Positions 9,020-15,816 of a stretch of 64,000 bases of DNA are shown piece by piece. Each line of letters starts with the position of its first letter. Position 1 is the stretch's first letter. The notes under the pieces were generated by a model that did no database searches, had not been told where the DNA came from, and was given only the letters and a program-made list of their open reading frames with translations. The position numbers and the translations under genes are program-made. This stretch comes from Psychrobacillus sp032154225 (GTDB taxonomy: Bacteria; Bacillota; Bacilli; Bacillales_A; Planococcaceae): the NCBI RefSeq assembly GCF_032154225.1, contig NZ_JALDYF010000001.1, positions 372,001 to 436,000 on the forward strand, written 5' to 3'.

Positions 9020-9560
9020 CAGTATCAACTAACTCTGCTTCAAGATGGATGTTGTCTTTACTTATTTCATAAAAAACATTTGGATCATAATTCGATAATT
9101 CTTCCATCACTTCATAAATTTCTACCCTTAAAAGTTCTTTTATGGCCATGATTTCAGTTTCACCAGTAACCTTTGCTGCCGCTTTGGTCGGAAATGCTAA
9201 TAATTGAGCTCTAAATGATGCAAGCATTTGATTCATTACTTCTTCGACATCTTCTGAACGATGCAATTCACCGCTCATGATTTTATATTCAAGTTCTGAC
9301 TTTTTTCGTCGAGCTCGTGTCCAAAGAGTTTCCTCTTTTGTTTTGTTCATATCCTCATCGACATCTTCAACTTTTTTCTTCACTTGGTAATCAACATAAG
9401 CATGTATAGATTTTGTTAAATCATATTGACCTCTATCCACTTTCACAAACGCATTTTCCTTCTCTAATTGTCTTATTCTAGCTGTCGTATAGCCTAGTAT
9501 TTTCGCTAGTTCGGACGTAGTAACAATTCCTTCTTTTTCACCTGAACCCACTTGTGTCAA
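9006..9560 (-). CDS. Phage terminase small subunit (Nu1-like)
   Basis: 184 residues with a TTG start at 9560 and AAAGGTTGGTG upstream; the weak site leaves the start slightly uncertain. Residues about 13-45 form a winged-helix/MerR-like DNA-binding unit (TTSELAKILGYTTARIRQLEKENAFV). The rest is a helical coiled region (ARRKKSELEYKIMSGELH). Nu1-type proteins recognise the cos site and recruit the large subunit, encoded immediately downstream. It is the first gene of the late structural run. Confidence 0.82.
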   Translation of the reverse strand: MTQVGSGEKEGIVTTSELAKILGYTTARIRQLEKENAFVKVDRGQYDLTKSIHAYVDYQVKKKVEDVDEDMNKTKEETLWTRARRKKSELEYKIMSGELHRSEDVEEVMNQMLASFRAQLLAFPTKAAAKVTGETEIMAIKELLRVEIYEVMEELSNYDPNVFYEISKDNIHLEAELVDTDAKN

Positions 9561-10036
9561 GACTTACACCAACCTTTCAACAATTATTTCCCAAGAATTT
9601 ATACGAAAGCGAAAATCAACTTTTCGAATTACTAACTAATCAACTTACGGGCTCGATAGCACCCGTATGGAAGCTAAAACCCCAGAAGAACCTACCGATT
9701 TGTCAGAATACTCCTCATTTATCGAACAATTAAAAGAAAGCCTTATGTATCAAGTGTTTCAAGTTCTTTTATCAGTTGACTTGAGCCTCTGTTAAGTTGT
9801 CCTATTCACTTATAGGTGGCAAAGCACAACCTCACACCCTCTCAATGTGTCTTATCTAGGATTGTGTCCGATTCGAAGAAGCGCCTTCAACCCTAGCTCT
9901 GTTCATACTTGTAAATAAATTTTCAAATGAATGTATCTATGCCTATGTTTATGACACATACAACACTTCTCTGAGCTTACATATCTAGAACCGACGCATG
10001 TTTGGGCATAATAAAAGACGCAACAGTTAAGTTACG
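9561..10036. other. Non-coding gap upstream of terminase; candidate cos region
   Basis: 476 bp with no credible reading frame on either strand. It contains a small inverted repeat, TACGGG at 9646-9651 and CCCGTA at 9662-9667. In cos phages the packaging site lies just upstream of the small terminase gene, and this is the only sizeable gap there, so it is the best cos candidate. No known cos sequence was recognised. Several Bacillales phages carry an HNH endonuclease here; none is visible. Confidence 0.4.
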
Positions 10037-10603
10037 TCATACTCTTACGTCTTTAATTGCGGTGATATTCGATTCAATACGTTCTCTTAGGATGCCTAAG
10101 TATCTATACGTTTCTTCTTCAGATGTATGATTAAATATTTGTTTTAACTCAGCTACATCTTTGTACTGCCTATAGTATCTTATCCCGAATGTTTTGCGCA
10201 TTGAATGCGTGCCAAGGTTACCTTCATATTCTAATGTAACTGCAGCTTCTTTAATAATCTCATAAGCGCGCTTTCTACCGATTGGTTTCAAACGTCCTCT
10301 TCTATCTCGATTACGACTTGGAAATAGTAAGTCTGTTCGTTTCATACCGGCAGTATAATCTTTAAGAATTCGTTGTAGATGAGGGTGAAGAATAATTCGT
10401 TTTAACTTCCCTGTTTTTTGTTCATATATTACTAAATGTGTATTCTCTATGTGTGATACTCGCAAGGGCAATATGTCCGATACTCGCAGACCTATGTATA
10501 CCCCAGTCATAAATAACACGTAATCCCGTTCTTTCCTTTCCCTAAAATACTTCGCAAATATCGACACCCACTCATCTTCCCAAATTGGCTCAACGCTTCT
10601 CAT
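10037..10603 (-). CDS. Minimal phage tyrosine recombinase-like protein
   Basis: 188 residues from the ATG at 10603, which overlaps the upstream stop as ATGA; a longer start at 10642 is possible. It consists only of the catalytic domain. Arg40 lies in 'IGLRVSD', His133 and Arg136 in 'THSMRKTFG', His159 in 'FNHTSEE' and the nucleophile Tyr168 in 'RYLG'. The N-terminal arm- and core-binding domains of true integrases are missing. The main integrase is at 24,450, so this is a second recombinase. Similar short proteins occur near terminase genes in other Firmicutes phages; their role is not clear to me. Confidence 0.75.
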   Translation of the reverse strand: MRSVEPIWEDEWVSIFAKYFRERKERDYVLFMTGVYIGLRVSDILPLRVSHIENTHLVIYEQKTGKLKRIILHPHLQRILKDYTAGMKRTDLLFPSRNRDRRGRLKPIGRKRAYEIIKEAAVTLEYEGNLGTHSMRKTFGIRYYRQYKDVAELKQIFNHTSEEETYRYLGILRERIESNITAIKDVRV

Positions 10604-11166
10604 AACATTACCCACCCTTCTGCAATAATCTTTTGTTTGCAAACTATTAAAGTTTTAGAAATGTATTGTTGAGACGTCTCTAAAATTCTTGCAATGTCTG
10701 TTTCTGTGTATCCATTAGCATATAGTTCTAATATATCTTTCTGTCTTGCCGTTAGACTTTTCACAATCGATCTTGCTAATTCTTTTTTGAATGCCTCATT
10801 TTCCAACTCTTTTATTGATTTTTCGTTATGACTATACTTATCCAATGTTTGGAAAAAAACTGAATTCATATCAACTTTCACTTCTTTTTGAAGAGATGAA
10901 CGTCTTTCAATACCTCTTCTGTGACCTGGTGTAAATCCTTTATTGAAACGTTCAATTGCAAAATTTAAATTAGAGAGCCACTTTTTAACTGTTTCAATAT
11001 CTTCTTCAATTAGCTGTAGCTCTCTTATTTCTTTTGCGTTCACTACATTTGTCCGGTCACGTATGCCATCAGGTATAACTATTAAATCTCGGGCGTTTTC
11101 AAGTTTAGTTAAGAGTGCTAATGTGTCGCGCTTAGTTGCTCTATACTCAATCAATAAATCTTTCAA
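10600..11166 (-). CDS. Phage sigma-region-4-like regulator (late-gene activator candidate)
   Basis: 188 residues from a TTG at 11166, with GAGGTG 8 nt upstream; reading from the GTG at 11181 would use that site as codons. The C-terminal 60 residues are a sigma-70 region 4-type helix-turn-helix: 'LTARQKDILELYANGYTETDIARILETSQQYISKTL'. The N-terminal part is helical and charged. Proteins of this kind placed just before the terminase often switch on late transcription, as ArpU/RinA-like factors do. That role is inferred from position. It is coupled to the recombinase-like gene. Confidence 0.7.
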   Translation of the reverse strand: MKDLLIEYRATKRDTLALLTKLENARDLIVIPDGIRDRTNVVNAKEIRELQLIEEDIETVKKWLSNLNFAIERFNKGFTPGHRRGIERRSSLQKEVKVDMNSVFFQTLDKYSHNEKSIKELENEAFKKELARSIVKSLTARQKDILELYANGYTETDIARILETSQQYISKTLIVCKQKIIAEGWVML

Positions 11167-11181
11167 GACGCTACACCTCAC

Positions 11182-11460
11182 TTAATGAATTATTTTTTGG
11201 ATTAAATGTCTAGGACGACGATCAATTACCTGGTTTGCTATTTTATGGCGAGTAAAATCTATTCGTCCTTTATGTTTGGGTTGCTTTTGTTTCTTTTCTT
11301 CGATTTGATAAAACTCAATTACCTTTTCTTTAATCAGTCTCCAGTTATCGATGAGCCATCTACCAAACTGAACGAGAGCTTCACACATTGCATTGAAGGC
11401 TTTTGAAAATTCCTTTGCGATCGTTTGCAACTTTTCTAAGTTTTCTTGACTGATTTCCAT
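11182..11460 (-). CDS. Hypothetical phage protein
   Basis: 92 residues; AAGGAGAG precedes the ATG at 11460. The protein is helical and Lys/Phe-rich (MCEALVQFGRWLIDNWRLIKEKVIEFYQIEEKKQKQ), with a basic tail ending DRRPRHLIQKIIH. I do not recognise the family. It ends next to the sigma-like regulator and is probably in the same transcript, which starts after a terminator-like hairpin at about 11,476-11,532. Confidence 0.6.
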   Translation of the reverse strand: MEISQENLEKLQTIAKEFSKAFNAMCEALVQFGRWLIDNWRLIKEKVIEFYQIEEKKQKQPKHKGRIDFTRHKIANQVIDRRPRHLIQKIIH

Positions 11461-11475
11461 AGATATCTCTCCTTT

Positions 11476-11532
11476 TGTAAAATAAAAAAGAGCACCAAGT
11501 AAACGTCAATTTGACGTCAGCTTAGTGCCCTC
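11476..11532 (-). terminator. Rho-independent terminator, minus strand
   Basis: Read on the minus strand, GGCACTAAG pairs with CTTGGTGCT around an inner perfect ACGTC/GACGT stem. A T-rich run (CTTTTTTATTTT) follows. It would end transcripts from the small genes to the right and separate them from the 11,182-11,460 gene. Confidence 0.65.
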
Positions 11533-11552
11533 GGTTTTTCCGATAAGCGATA

Positions 11553-11726
11553 TTAAAATTTAATTGATTCTTCCAATGTCCCGTTGCACGGTTTGCCACC
11601 TTGCCAATTAATCACTTGTTTCCCATACCCTCCTGGAGGACTTGGCAGTATAGTAACTTCACCATCTTTAACAACAATTGCTCCATTTTCTAACAAATCT
11701 ACTTGTTCTAATATATTTTTATTCAA
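11553..11726 (-). CDS. Small phage protein, DUF3954-like
   Basis: 57 residues with a TTG start at 11726 (a second TTG at 11729) behind AAGGAGGAG. The core 'ENGAIVVKDGEVTILPSPPGGYGKQVINWQGGKP' matches the DUF3954 pattern of very small Bacillus phage proteins, in which a Gly-rich segment is followed by 'GKQ-I-WQ-GK'. The function of the family is unknown. A terminator follows immediately. Confidence 0.7.
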   Translation of the reverse strand: MNKNILEQVDLLENGAIVVKDGEVTILPSPPGGYGKQVINWQGGKPCNGTLEESIKF

Positions 11727-11788
11727 CAAGACTCCTCCTTTTGTGATACACTATCCTTGTCAGAGGCAGGAGAAATCTTGTCTTTTTT

Positions 11789-11939
11789 TATGCAAATAAA
11801 CCTTTCGGACCCTGTTTAATCTCACCAATTTTTCCTCGATCTACTACCAATAACATAATATCCAGCTCTCTACGGTCATCCTTTCTGCAATCGTGAATAC
11901 GTCATACACTTCGTACTTTACCTTTTGATTTACTGGCAT
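11789..11939 (-). pseudogene. Small phage gene apparently broken by a frameshift
   Basis: From the ATG at 11939 one frame reads MPVNQKVKYEVYDVFTIAER and then stops early. Shifting frame at about 11,881 gives a natural continuation, DDRRELDIMLLVVDRGKIG, followed by EIKQGPKGLFA and a stop at 11,789. Both halves look like parts of one roughly 50-residue phage protein. A one-base deletion, a sequencing error or a programmed shift are all possible. Confidence is limited because the gene is so short. Confidence 0.4.
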
Positions 11940-12006
11940 TATTGTTCATCCCTTCTACTGCTTATAATGGTCGAAATGTTCATTCCCCTTAGAGGATAAA
12001 ACCTAA

Positions 12007-12035
12007 TTTACTAAATTTCATAAACATGGTACAAT
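12007..12035 (+). promoter_or_regulatory. Candidate sigma-A promoter for the DUF4083-like gene
   Basis: TTTACT at 12007-12012 and TACAAT at 12030-12035 are separated by 17 bp, just upstream of the ribosome site of the plus-strand gene at 12,064. The -35 box is weak. It supports separate expression of this gene against the surrounding minus-strand operon. Confidence 0.4.
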
Positions 12036-12063
12036 TAGGAAAAGTATCTCTAGGAGGTTTAAA

Positions 12064-12252
12064 ATGAACATTAATATTAATGATTTACTTTTTACACTTT
12101 TTTTATTGACTTTAATATTAATAGGTGTCATCTCTTTCTTGCTGTTTATAAGAAGGCTATTAATTAATTCAAGCTTACGGAATAACAATTCTAATGAGAT
12201 TGAGACTAAATTAGATAAAATCATTGATTTACTTGAAAAAAAACCGCACTAA
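12064..12252 (+). CDS. Small membrane protein, DUF4083-like
   Basis: 62 residues; AGGAGG lies 6 nt before the ATG. There is one membrane helix at about residues 8-30 (LFTLFLLTLILIGVISFLLF). A basic stretch and a short amphipathic C-terminal helix follow (NEIETKLDKIIDLLEKK). This helix plus 'KLDKIIDLLEK' tail resembles DUF4083 peptides of Bacillus. It is transcribed against the surrounding phage genes and has its own terminator, so it may be expressed in the lysogen. Function unknown. Confidence 0.65.
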   Translation: MNININDLLFTLFLLTLILIGVISFLLFIRRLLINSSLRNNNSNEIETKLDKIIDLLEKKPH

Positions 12253-12278
12253 CTCATAACTTTCTAACTATTTTCTAG

Positions 12279-12304
12279 GCATCAATATAGATGCTTTTTT
12301 TCTT
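12279..12304 (+). terminator. Rho-independent terminator
   Basis: GCATC and GATGC arms with a 6-nt loop are followed by a run of seven T residues, directly after the DUF4083-like gene. Confidence 0.7.
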
Positions 12305-12453
12305 GCCTTAATAAAAGATTTTCTTCACATTTTGTTCGAAATGCGAATAAAAATTTGATGTACGTATAACTTAAATTCAAATGAATAATCTTTTATTCTC
12401 TGCACACACTATTTCAAGTATGAAAAAATTATAAATTGAACGGGAGTGCAATT

Positions 12454-12963
12454 ATGGGAATACTAAGTGGAAATCCTAAAGATGAACCATTACATTATGG
12501 TGAAGTGTTCGGCATTTGGACCAATTTAGCAACAAACAATGGATTAATAGCTGCATATCAAACATTTTTTAATCATACGGGTGATGATGAACTAAAAAAA
12601 CTAATCGAAGAAGCAGTACAAGGTATGAAAGAAGAAAATAAACAATTAGAAAAGACATTGAAAGTAAATGGTGTCGGGCTTCCACCTGCACCACCAGAAC
12701 GTCCGGAAGCTAGATTAGAGGACATTCCACCTGGTGCAAGATTTTACGATCCTGAAATCAGCGCTTCACTTTCAATGAATGTAGCGGCAGGTTTAGTTGC
12801 TTGCAGTCAAGCTATGGGAATGTCCATTAGAGAAGATATCGGTTTAATGTATGGTCAATTCCATCTGAATAAAGCTCAACTAGGTGCCAAATTGTTACGA
12901 TTGAATAAAAGTAAAGGTTGGCTTGTTCCTCCACCACTACATGTAGACTTTCCAGATAAATAA
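12454..12963 (+). CDS. DUF3231 family protein
   Basis: 169 residues from the ATG at 12454, behind CGGGAGTG; an upstream TTG is ignored. 'MGILSGNPKDEPLHYGEVFGIWTNLATNNGLIAAYQTFFNHTGDDELKKLI' is characteristic of DUF3231 proteins. These are thought to be helical bundles with some resemblance to spore-coat CotF or ferritin-like folds. A Pro-rich turn (LPPAPPERP) near residue 77 separates two helical halves. The gene is on the plus strand with its own terminator inside the prophage, which suggests a host-derived moron expressed during lysogeny. Function unknown. Confidence 0.75.
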   Translation: MGILSGNPKDEPLHYGEVFGIWTNLATNNGLIAAYQTFFNHTGDDELKKLIEEAVQGMKEENKQLEKTLKVNGVGLPPAPPERPEARLEDIPPGARFYDPEISASLSMNVAAGLVACSQAMGMSIREDIGLMYGQFHLNKAQLGAKLLRLNKSKGWLVPPPLHVDFPDK

Positions 12964-12976
12964 TAATAATTCTACA

Positions 12977-13003
12977 GGCAATCTATATTTGATTGCTTTT
13001 TTT
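12977..13003 (+). terminator. Rho-independent terminator after the DUF3231 gene
   Basis: GCAATC and GATTGC arms are followed by seven T residues, about 14 bp after the DUF3231 stop codon. Confidence 0.7.
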
Positions 13004-13038
13004 AATTTTCTTAGTACATATAATGGTCAAAATACGTA

Positions 13039-13107
13039 TTAACGCTTATTGCATTTACACTCTCTAGTAGAAACTCCAATGCGTTTGCAGCGTCTACATT
13101 GATTCAT
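13039..13107 (-). CDS. 22-residue Cys-rich micropeptide, translationally coupled
   Basis: An ATG at 13107 overlaps the stop of the upstream 107-residue gene as ATGA and has GGAGG about 10 nt upstream, so translation is well supported for so short a gene. The peptide contains CRRC and CKC clusters among Arg and Lys, like a tiny zinc knuckle (MNQCRRCKRIG..., ending ECKCNKR). Many phages carry such basic Cys peptides. Function unknown. Confidence 0.55.
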   Translation of the reverse strand: MNQCRRCKRIGVSTRECKCNKR

Positions 13108-13427
13108 TTTCTATTTTCCTCCACTAATAAATATGGAATGCCTGTTTTTCGATCAGTGCCTCCATCTAATAACTGCCCAGTCGCTTTCATTTCGTATTCG
13201 AGTATATAGATTTCATCATCTTTTCTTGAAGCTGCCAACGATACTACATTTTCGGAATCTATTAATTTACGAAGATGGTTGTTCAAATCCATAACAGTTT
13301 CATCTGTTATAATTCCTGCTTTATGGTCTGCTATAAGTCCCTTAACTTTTTCATTTTGAATTACTTTAGGTTGGTCACCCATGTTGCAAGTGTGAATCCA
13401 TTTCGGATATACTTTTCGCAATTTCAT
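13104..13427 (-). CDS. Hypothetical phage protein
   Basis: 107 residues; AAAGGAG lies 4 nt before the ATG at 13427. The sequence is a mixture of helices and strands (GIITDETVMDLNNHLRKLIDSENVVSL, IYILEYEMKATGQLLDGG). The ending 'DRKTGIPYLLVEENRK' is reminiscent of small phage accessory proteins. No family is recognised. It is coupled to the Cys-rich micropeptide that follows. Confidence 0.6.
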   Translation of the reverse strand: MKLRKVYPKWIHTCNMGDQPKVIQNEKVKGLIADHKAGIITDETVMDLNNHLRKLIDSENVVSLAASRKDDEIYILEYEMKATGQLLDGGTDRKTGIPYLLVEENRK

Positions 13428-13463
13428 TTACTCCTTTACGCCATTTTTTGTTCGAAATGTATA

Positions 13464-13634
13464 TTAAGCAGGTTCGCAATCTCGCTTTAAGATACATTTA
13501 TCGTACTCACCATCATTAACTGTCCAACCACCTTTTTGACGATCATCGCGTATTTCAATGACTTCAAATTCTTCTCCAACTTGATCTGCATACCAGTAGG
13601 ATTGTTCGGTTGATTTTCTTATTTTGACTAACAA
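13464..13634 (-). CDS. Small phage protein with SH3-like strand pattern
   Basis: 56 residues with a TTG start at 13634 preceded by AGTGAGGTG. 'VKIRKSTEQSYWYADQVGEEF' followed by 'VIEIRDD' and a terminal 'CILKRDCE' follows a pattern frequently seen in Bacillus phage orphans: a short SH3-like barrel in which 'YWYAD-IGE-F-V' is conserved. The function of such proteins is unknown. Confidence 0.55.
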   Translation of the reverse strand: MLVKIRKSTEQSYWYADQVGEEFEVIEIRDDRQKGGWTVNDGEYDKCILKRDCEPA

Positions 13635-13712
13635 GTTTTACACCTCACTTTTTATTCGAACAGTGTACTATTTCAATCCCACTGCCCTGACGTAATTTTT
13701 ACGGAATGTGGA

Positions 13713-14342
13713 CTAGTAGATTGTTAAGTCCCACTCTTTAATTACTTGTTTCATTAGTTCGTTTGAAAAGCAAAAGTCCCCATTCTCGGCGCACAAAATC
13801 ACGTAATCGTCATCTTTCTTGTATACTGGATATTCGTTTCCCTTGTGGAATATTCTTCCCTCTACTTCGGAACTTTTTCCAAATATTATGTGATACAGCA
13901 ATTTTCTTTCCACATGGTCCTTTTCTTTATTGATCGATAGGTGATGTAACTGCTGGACTACTTCCTCAAGGATCTCAACCTCGCTAGTCGTTACCTCCAA
14001 CATTCCTGTAAATTCGTAGTCACCCGCCGACCAATCTTTCTCAAATTCCTCACGATTATTTTCATAAGAGCCAAAATACGGATCTTGTTCAGCTAAGTAA
14101 CAAAACTCTTTGTATTTATCTAAACTATCATCGTGAAAGCTGATAACTCCAAAGTTTTCGCCTGACATATTATCTTCCACTAACAATACCCTAGCACCAT
14201 TGATTGCTGCCATTCTCTGAATGTAGTTGTCATAATCGGCTTGTGTCACTGTTCCGATTGAGCCTTCATAAACATTTTTGGCATCCTCGATTGTTTTATT
14301 TCCAGTCTTTAAAATTGCTATGAATTTACGTTCTTGCGTCAT
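13713..14342 (-). CDS. Hypothetical phage protein
   Basis: 209 residues from the ATG at 14342; only a weak GAAGGGAG site precedes it. The N-terminal half is an alpha/beta region (KFIAILKTGNKTIEDAKNV, ARVLLVEDNMSGENFGVISFHDD). It is acidic in the middle and ends in a segment around IFHKGNEYPVYKKDDDYVILCAENGDFCFSNEL that looks like a strand-rich binding module. I do not recognise it. It is the first gene of a minus-strand block whose promoter must lie in the 14,343-14,440 gap. Confidence 0.55.
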   Translation of the reverse strand: MTQERKFIAILKTGNKTIEDAKNVYEGSIGTVTQADYDNYIQRMAAINGARVLLVEDNMSGENFGVISFHDDSLDKYKEFCYLAEQDPYFGSYENNREEFEKDWSAGDYEFTGMLEVTTSEVEILEEVVQQLHHLSINKEKDHVERKLLYHIIFGKSSEVEGRIFHKGNEYPVYKKDDDYVILCAENGDFCFSNELMKQVIKEWDLTIY

Positions 14343-14539
14343 TTCCTTTCTCCCTTCGTATTGAACAATTTGGTCGAACTGTTCTATTAGCCTAGATGTT
14401 CAATTTTGTAAAGCTCCATTAATGGACTCATTCGGTTTTCTCTTTGCTTCCTACCAATGTTAATTTCAAAATATTACCTAAAAAACAAACCCTACATTGT
14501 GGTAAAATTATTATAGATTTTAGAAGGGATTGGTATTTA

Positions 14540-14923
14540 ATGAAAAAAATATTGTCTTTTGTATTTATTGCTTTATTGTTCTTTTGCTTTAGCGCCTCTT
14601 CGCCTGAAGCTTCTGCACAAAAAGTAATGTGGGGGAAAACCGAATTGAAACCTGGACAAATTGGAAAAGTAACAATCTTGCAGTCAACCTCTTTATTCAA
14701 AGTAGAAGGTGGTACTTCAGGACCTGTTAAGATTTTTGACCCCGTGCGCATACTAAATCCAGGTGAAGAATATCGTGTGTATGGTACTAAAAATATACAG
14801 GGATATGCTCCACTTTATGATGTTGGCGGTGGCTATTATGTGATACAAAATACTTATCCAAATATAGGTCACCTGATGTATGAAACTCCCTCTAAAGCAA
14901 AATTAAATTTATTAAACAAATGA
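14540..14923 (+). CDS. Secreted hypothetical protein (prophage moron)
   Basis: 127 residues from the ATG at 14540, with AGAAGGGAT upstream. Residues 1-26 are a clear signal peptide (MKKILSFVFIALLFFCF, cleavage likely after ASA-Q). The mature part is about 100 residues of strand-rich sequence (GKTELKPGQIGKVTILQSTSLFKV...), possibly an SH3-like cell-wall or surface domain. It lies on the plus strand against the surrounding genes and has its own terminator. It is probably made in the lysogen and exported. No family is recognised. Confidence 0.6.
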   Translation: MKKILSFVFIALLFFCFSASSPEASAQKVMWGKTELKPGQIGKVTILQSTSLFKVEGGTSGPVKIFDPVRILNPGEEYRVYGTKNIQGYAPLYDVGGGYYVIQNTYPNIGHLMYETPSKAKLNLLNK

Positions 14924-14925
14924 TA

Positions 14926-14953
14926 GTCACAATTTGTGGCTATTTTTTTATTT
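14926..14953 (+). terminator. Rho-independent terminator
   Basis: AGTCACAA pairs with TTGTGGCT and is followed by a run of T residues, immediately after the secreted-protein gene. Confidence 0.65.
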
Positions 14954-15074
14954 AACAGAACCTACATTTTGTGTCATTAAATGTTTACAAAACATTACCT
15001 TTTTTAATACTTTGCCACACCTTTTCATCATCCATTTAATACTGATTGCTTCACATTTTGTGTCTACTACGTCG

Positions 15075-15260
15075 TTACAACCTGTCTGCAACAGTGCACT
15101 TGTTTGGATTTTTACGCTTGGCCAATCTCCTTTTCGCAGTAGGAGTAGTAAGCCATTGAATGTATTTAGGTTGAACTTTTAATTTGTATGCACATTCTTC
15201 TGCTGTTCCAATGACAAGTAATTCTTCACCCTTGTAAATTGCGTATTCTGCCTTACGCAT
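15075..15260 (-). CDS. Small phage protein, helix-turn-helix-like
   Basis: 61 residues from the ATG at 15260; a start at 15281 adds seven. 'KAEYAIYKGEELLVIGTAEECAYKLKVQPKYIQWLTTPTAKRRL' is a familiar Bacillus/Listeria phage pattern. In it, a short beta hairpin and a helix pair may bind nucleic acid ('YAIYKGE-L--GTAEECA--L-V'). The basic tail ends NKCTVADRL. The start overlaps the preceding zinc-ribbon gene. Function unknown. Confidence 0.6.
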   Translation of the reverse strand: MRKAEYAIYKGEELLVIGTAEECAYKLKVQPKYIQWLTTPTAKRRLAKRKNPNKCTVADRL

Positions 15261-15429
15261 ATTCTCTTGACGACTTTGCATACTGTTTTAACTCTTGGAG
15301 TTCCATATTCTCGTGATAGCAATATTTGCAAAGTATTGACTTCGTAAAAGGTAAAATAGAAATTTCAACTTCGTTTGGTATTACAAGCGGATGCCTGCAA
15401 TTATCACAGATAATAAACAAACAATTCAT
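15253..15429 (-). CDS. Small zinc-ribbon phage protein
   Basis: 58 residues from the ATG at 15429, which overlaps the previous stop as ATGA. Two Cys pairs, 'CDNC' near residue 9 and 'CKYC' near 34, are the ligands of a zinc ribbon, followed by a charged helix (HENMELQELKQYAKSS). A longer in-frame reading to 15492 has no ribosome site. No specific family recognised. Confidence 0.55.
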   Translation of the reverse strand: MNCLFIICDNCRHPLVIPNEVEISILPFTKSILCKYCYHENMELQELKQYAKSSREYA

Positions 15430-15611
15430 TGCATATTCACCGCCTCTACTGATGTTTCTATAAAGTCGAATGCTACAAAGATACATGAACACTCAAAACA
15501 ATATTTTGCCTTTGTACTTGGCCCCAAACCCATTAAATTTGCTGACTGCGCTAGATAATCTCCAGTCTGATTCAACATGCAATTAGGACATTTATCTTCT
15601 ACGTTTCCCAA
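15426..15611 (-). CDS. Small zinc-ribbon phage protein (TTG start)
   Basis: 61 residues from a TTG at 15611, preceded by the strong site GGAGGGAGAG. Upstream starts at 15629 and 15677 lack a site. 'CPNC' near residue 8 and 'CFECSC' near 38 form a second zinc ribbon separated by 'GDYLAQSANLMGLGPSTKAKY'. It is coupled to the next zinc-ribbon gene, so the two may act together. Function unknown. Confidence 0.5.
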   Translation of the reverse strand: MGNVEDKCPNCMLNQTGDYLAQSANLMGLGPSTKAKYCFECSCIFVAFDFIETSVEAVNMQ

Positions 15612-15648
15612 AATTATCTCTCCCTCCATCGCATGATGGAAATACTCG

Positions 15649-15816
15649 TTATGATCTAATCGCTTTCTGAACTGCAAGCATGTTTAACAAAGAAAAATAG
15701 TCCAGTGTTTGCAATTGCTCACCATTAGATGTTTGGTGTATTCCAAAACAGCTTAGTTCTTGGATGATGATTTGTTTCTCAGATTCTCGTGAAAGTTTGA
15801 TAGGTTTGCCTATCAT
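15649..15816 (-). CDS. Small phage protein resembling FbpA-like basic peptides
   Basis: 55 residues; the ATG at 15816 overlaps the DnaD-like stop as ATGA and has GGGGG upstream. 'EKQIIIQELSCFGIHQTSNGEQLQTLDYFSLLNML' follows a pattern found in small Bacillus proteins annotated as Fur-regulated basic protein-like. In these, a helix with 'I-G--K--DG-QLY-L---EL' is conserved. The similarity is loose and the function is unknown. Confidence 0.5.
   Translation of the reverse strand: MIGKPIKLSRESEKQIIIQELSCFGIHQTSNGEQLQTLDYFSLLNMLAVQKAIRS

Noticed and set aside
9561..10036. Possible tRNA or small gene in the gap before terminase
   Set aside because: No cloverleaf with a T-arm was found, and all frames are broken or lack starts.
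12018..12224. 68-residue minus-strand frame opposite the DUF4083-like gene
   Set aside because: It is antisense to a gene with a good ribosome site and has none of its own.
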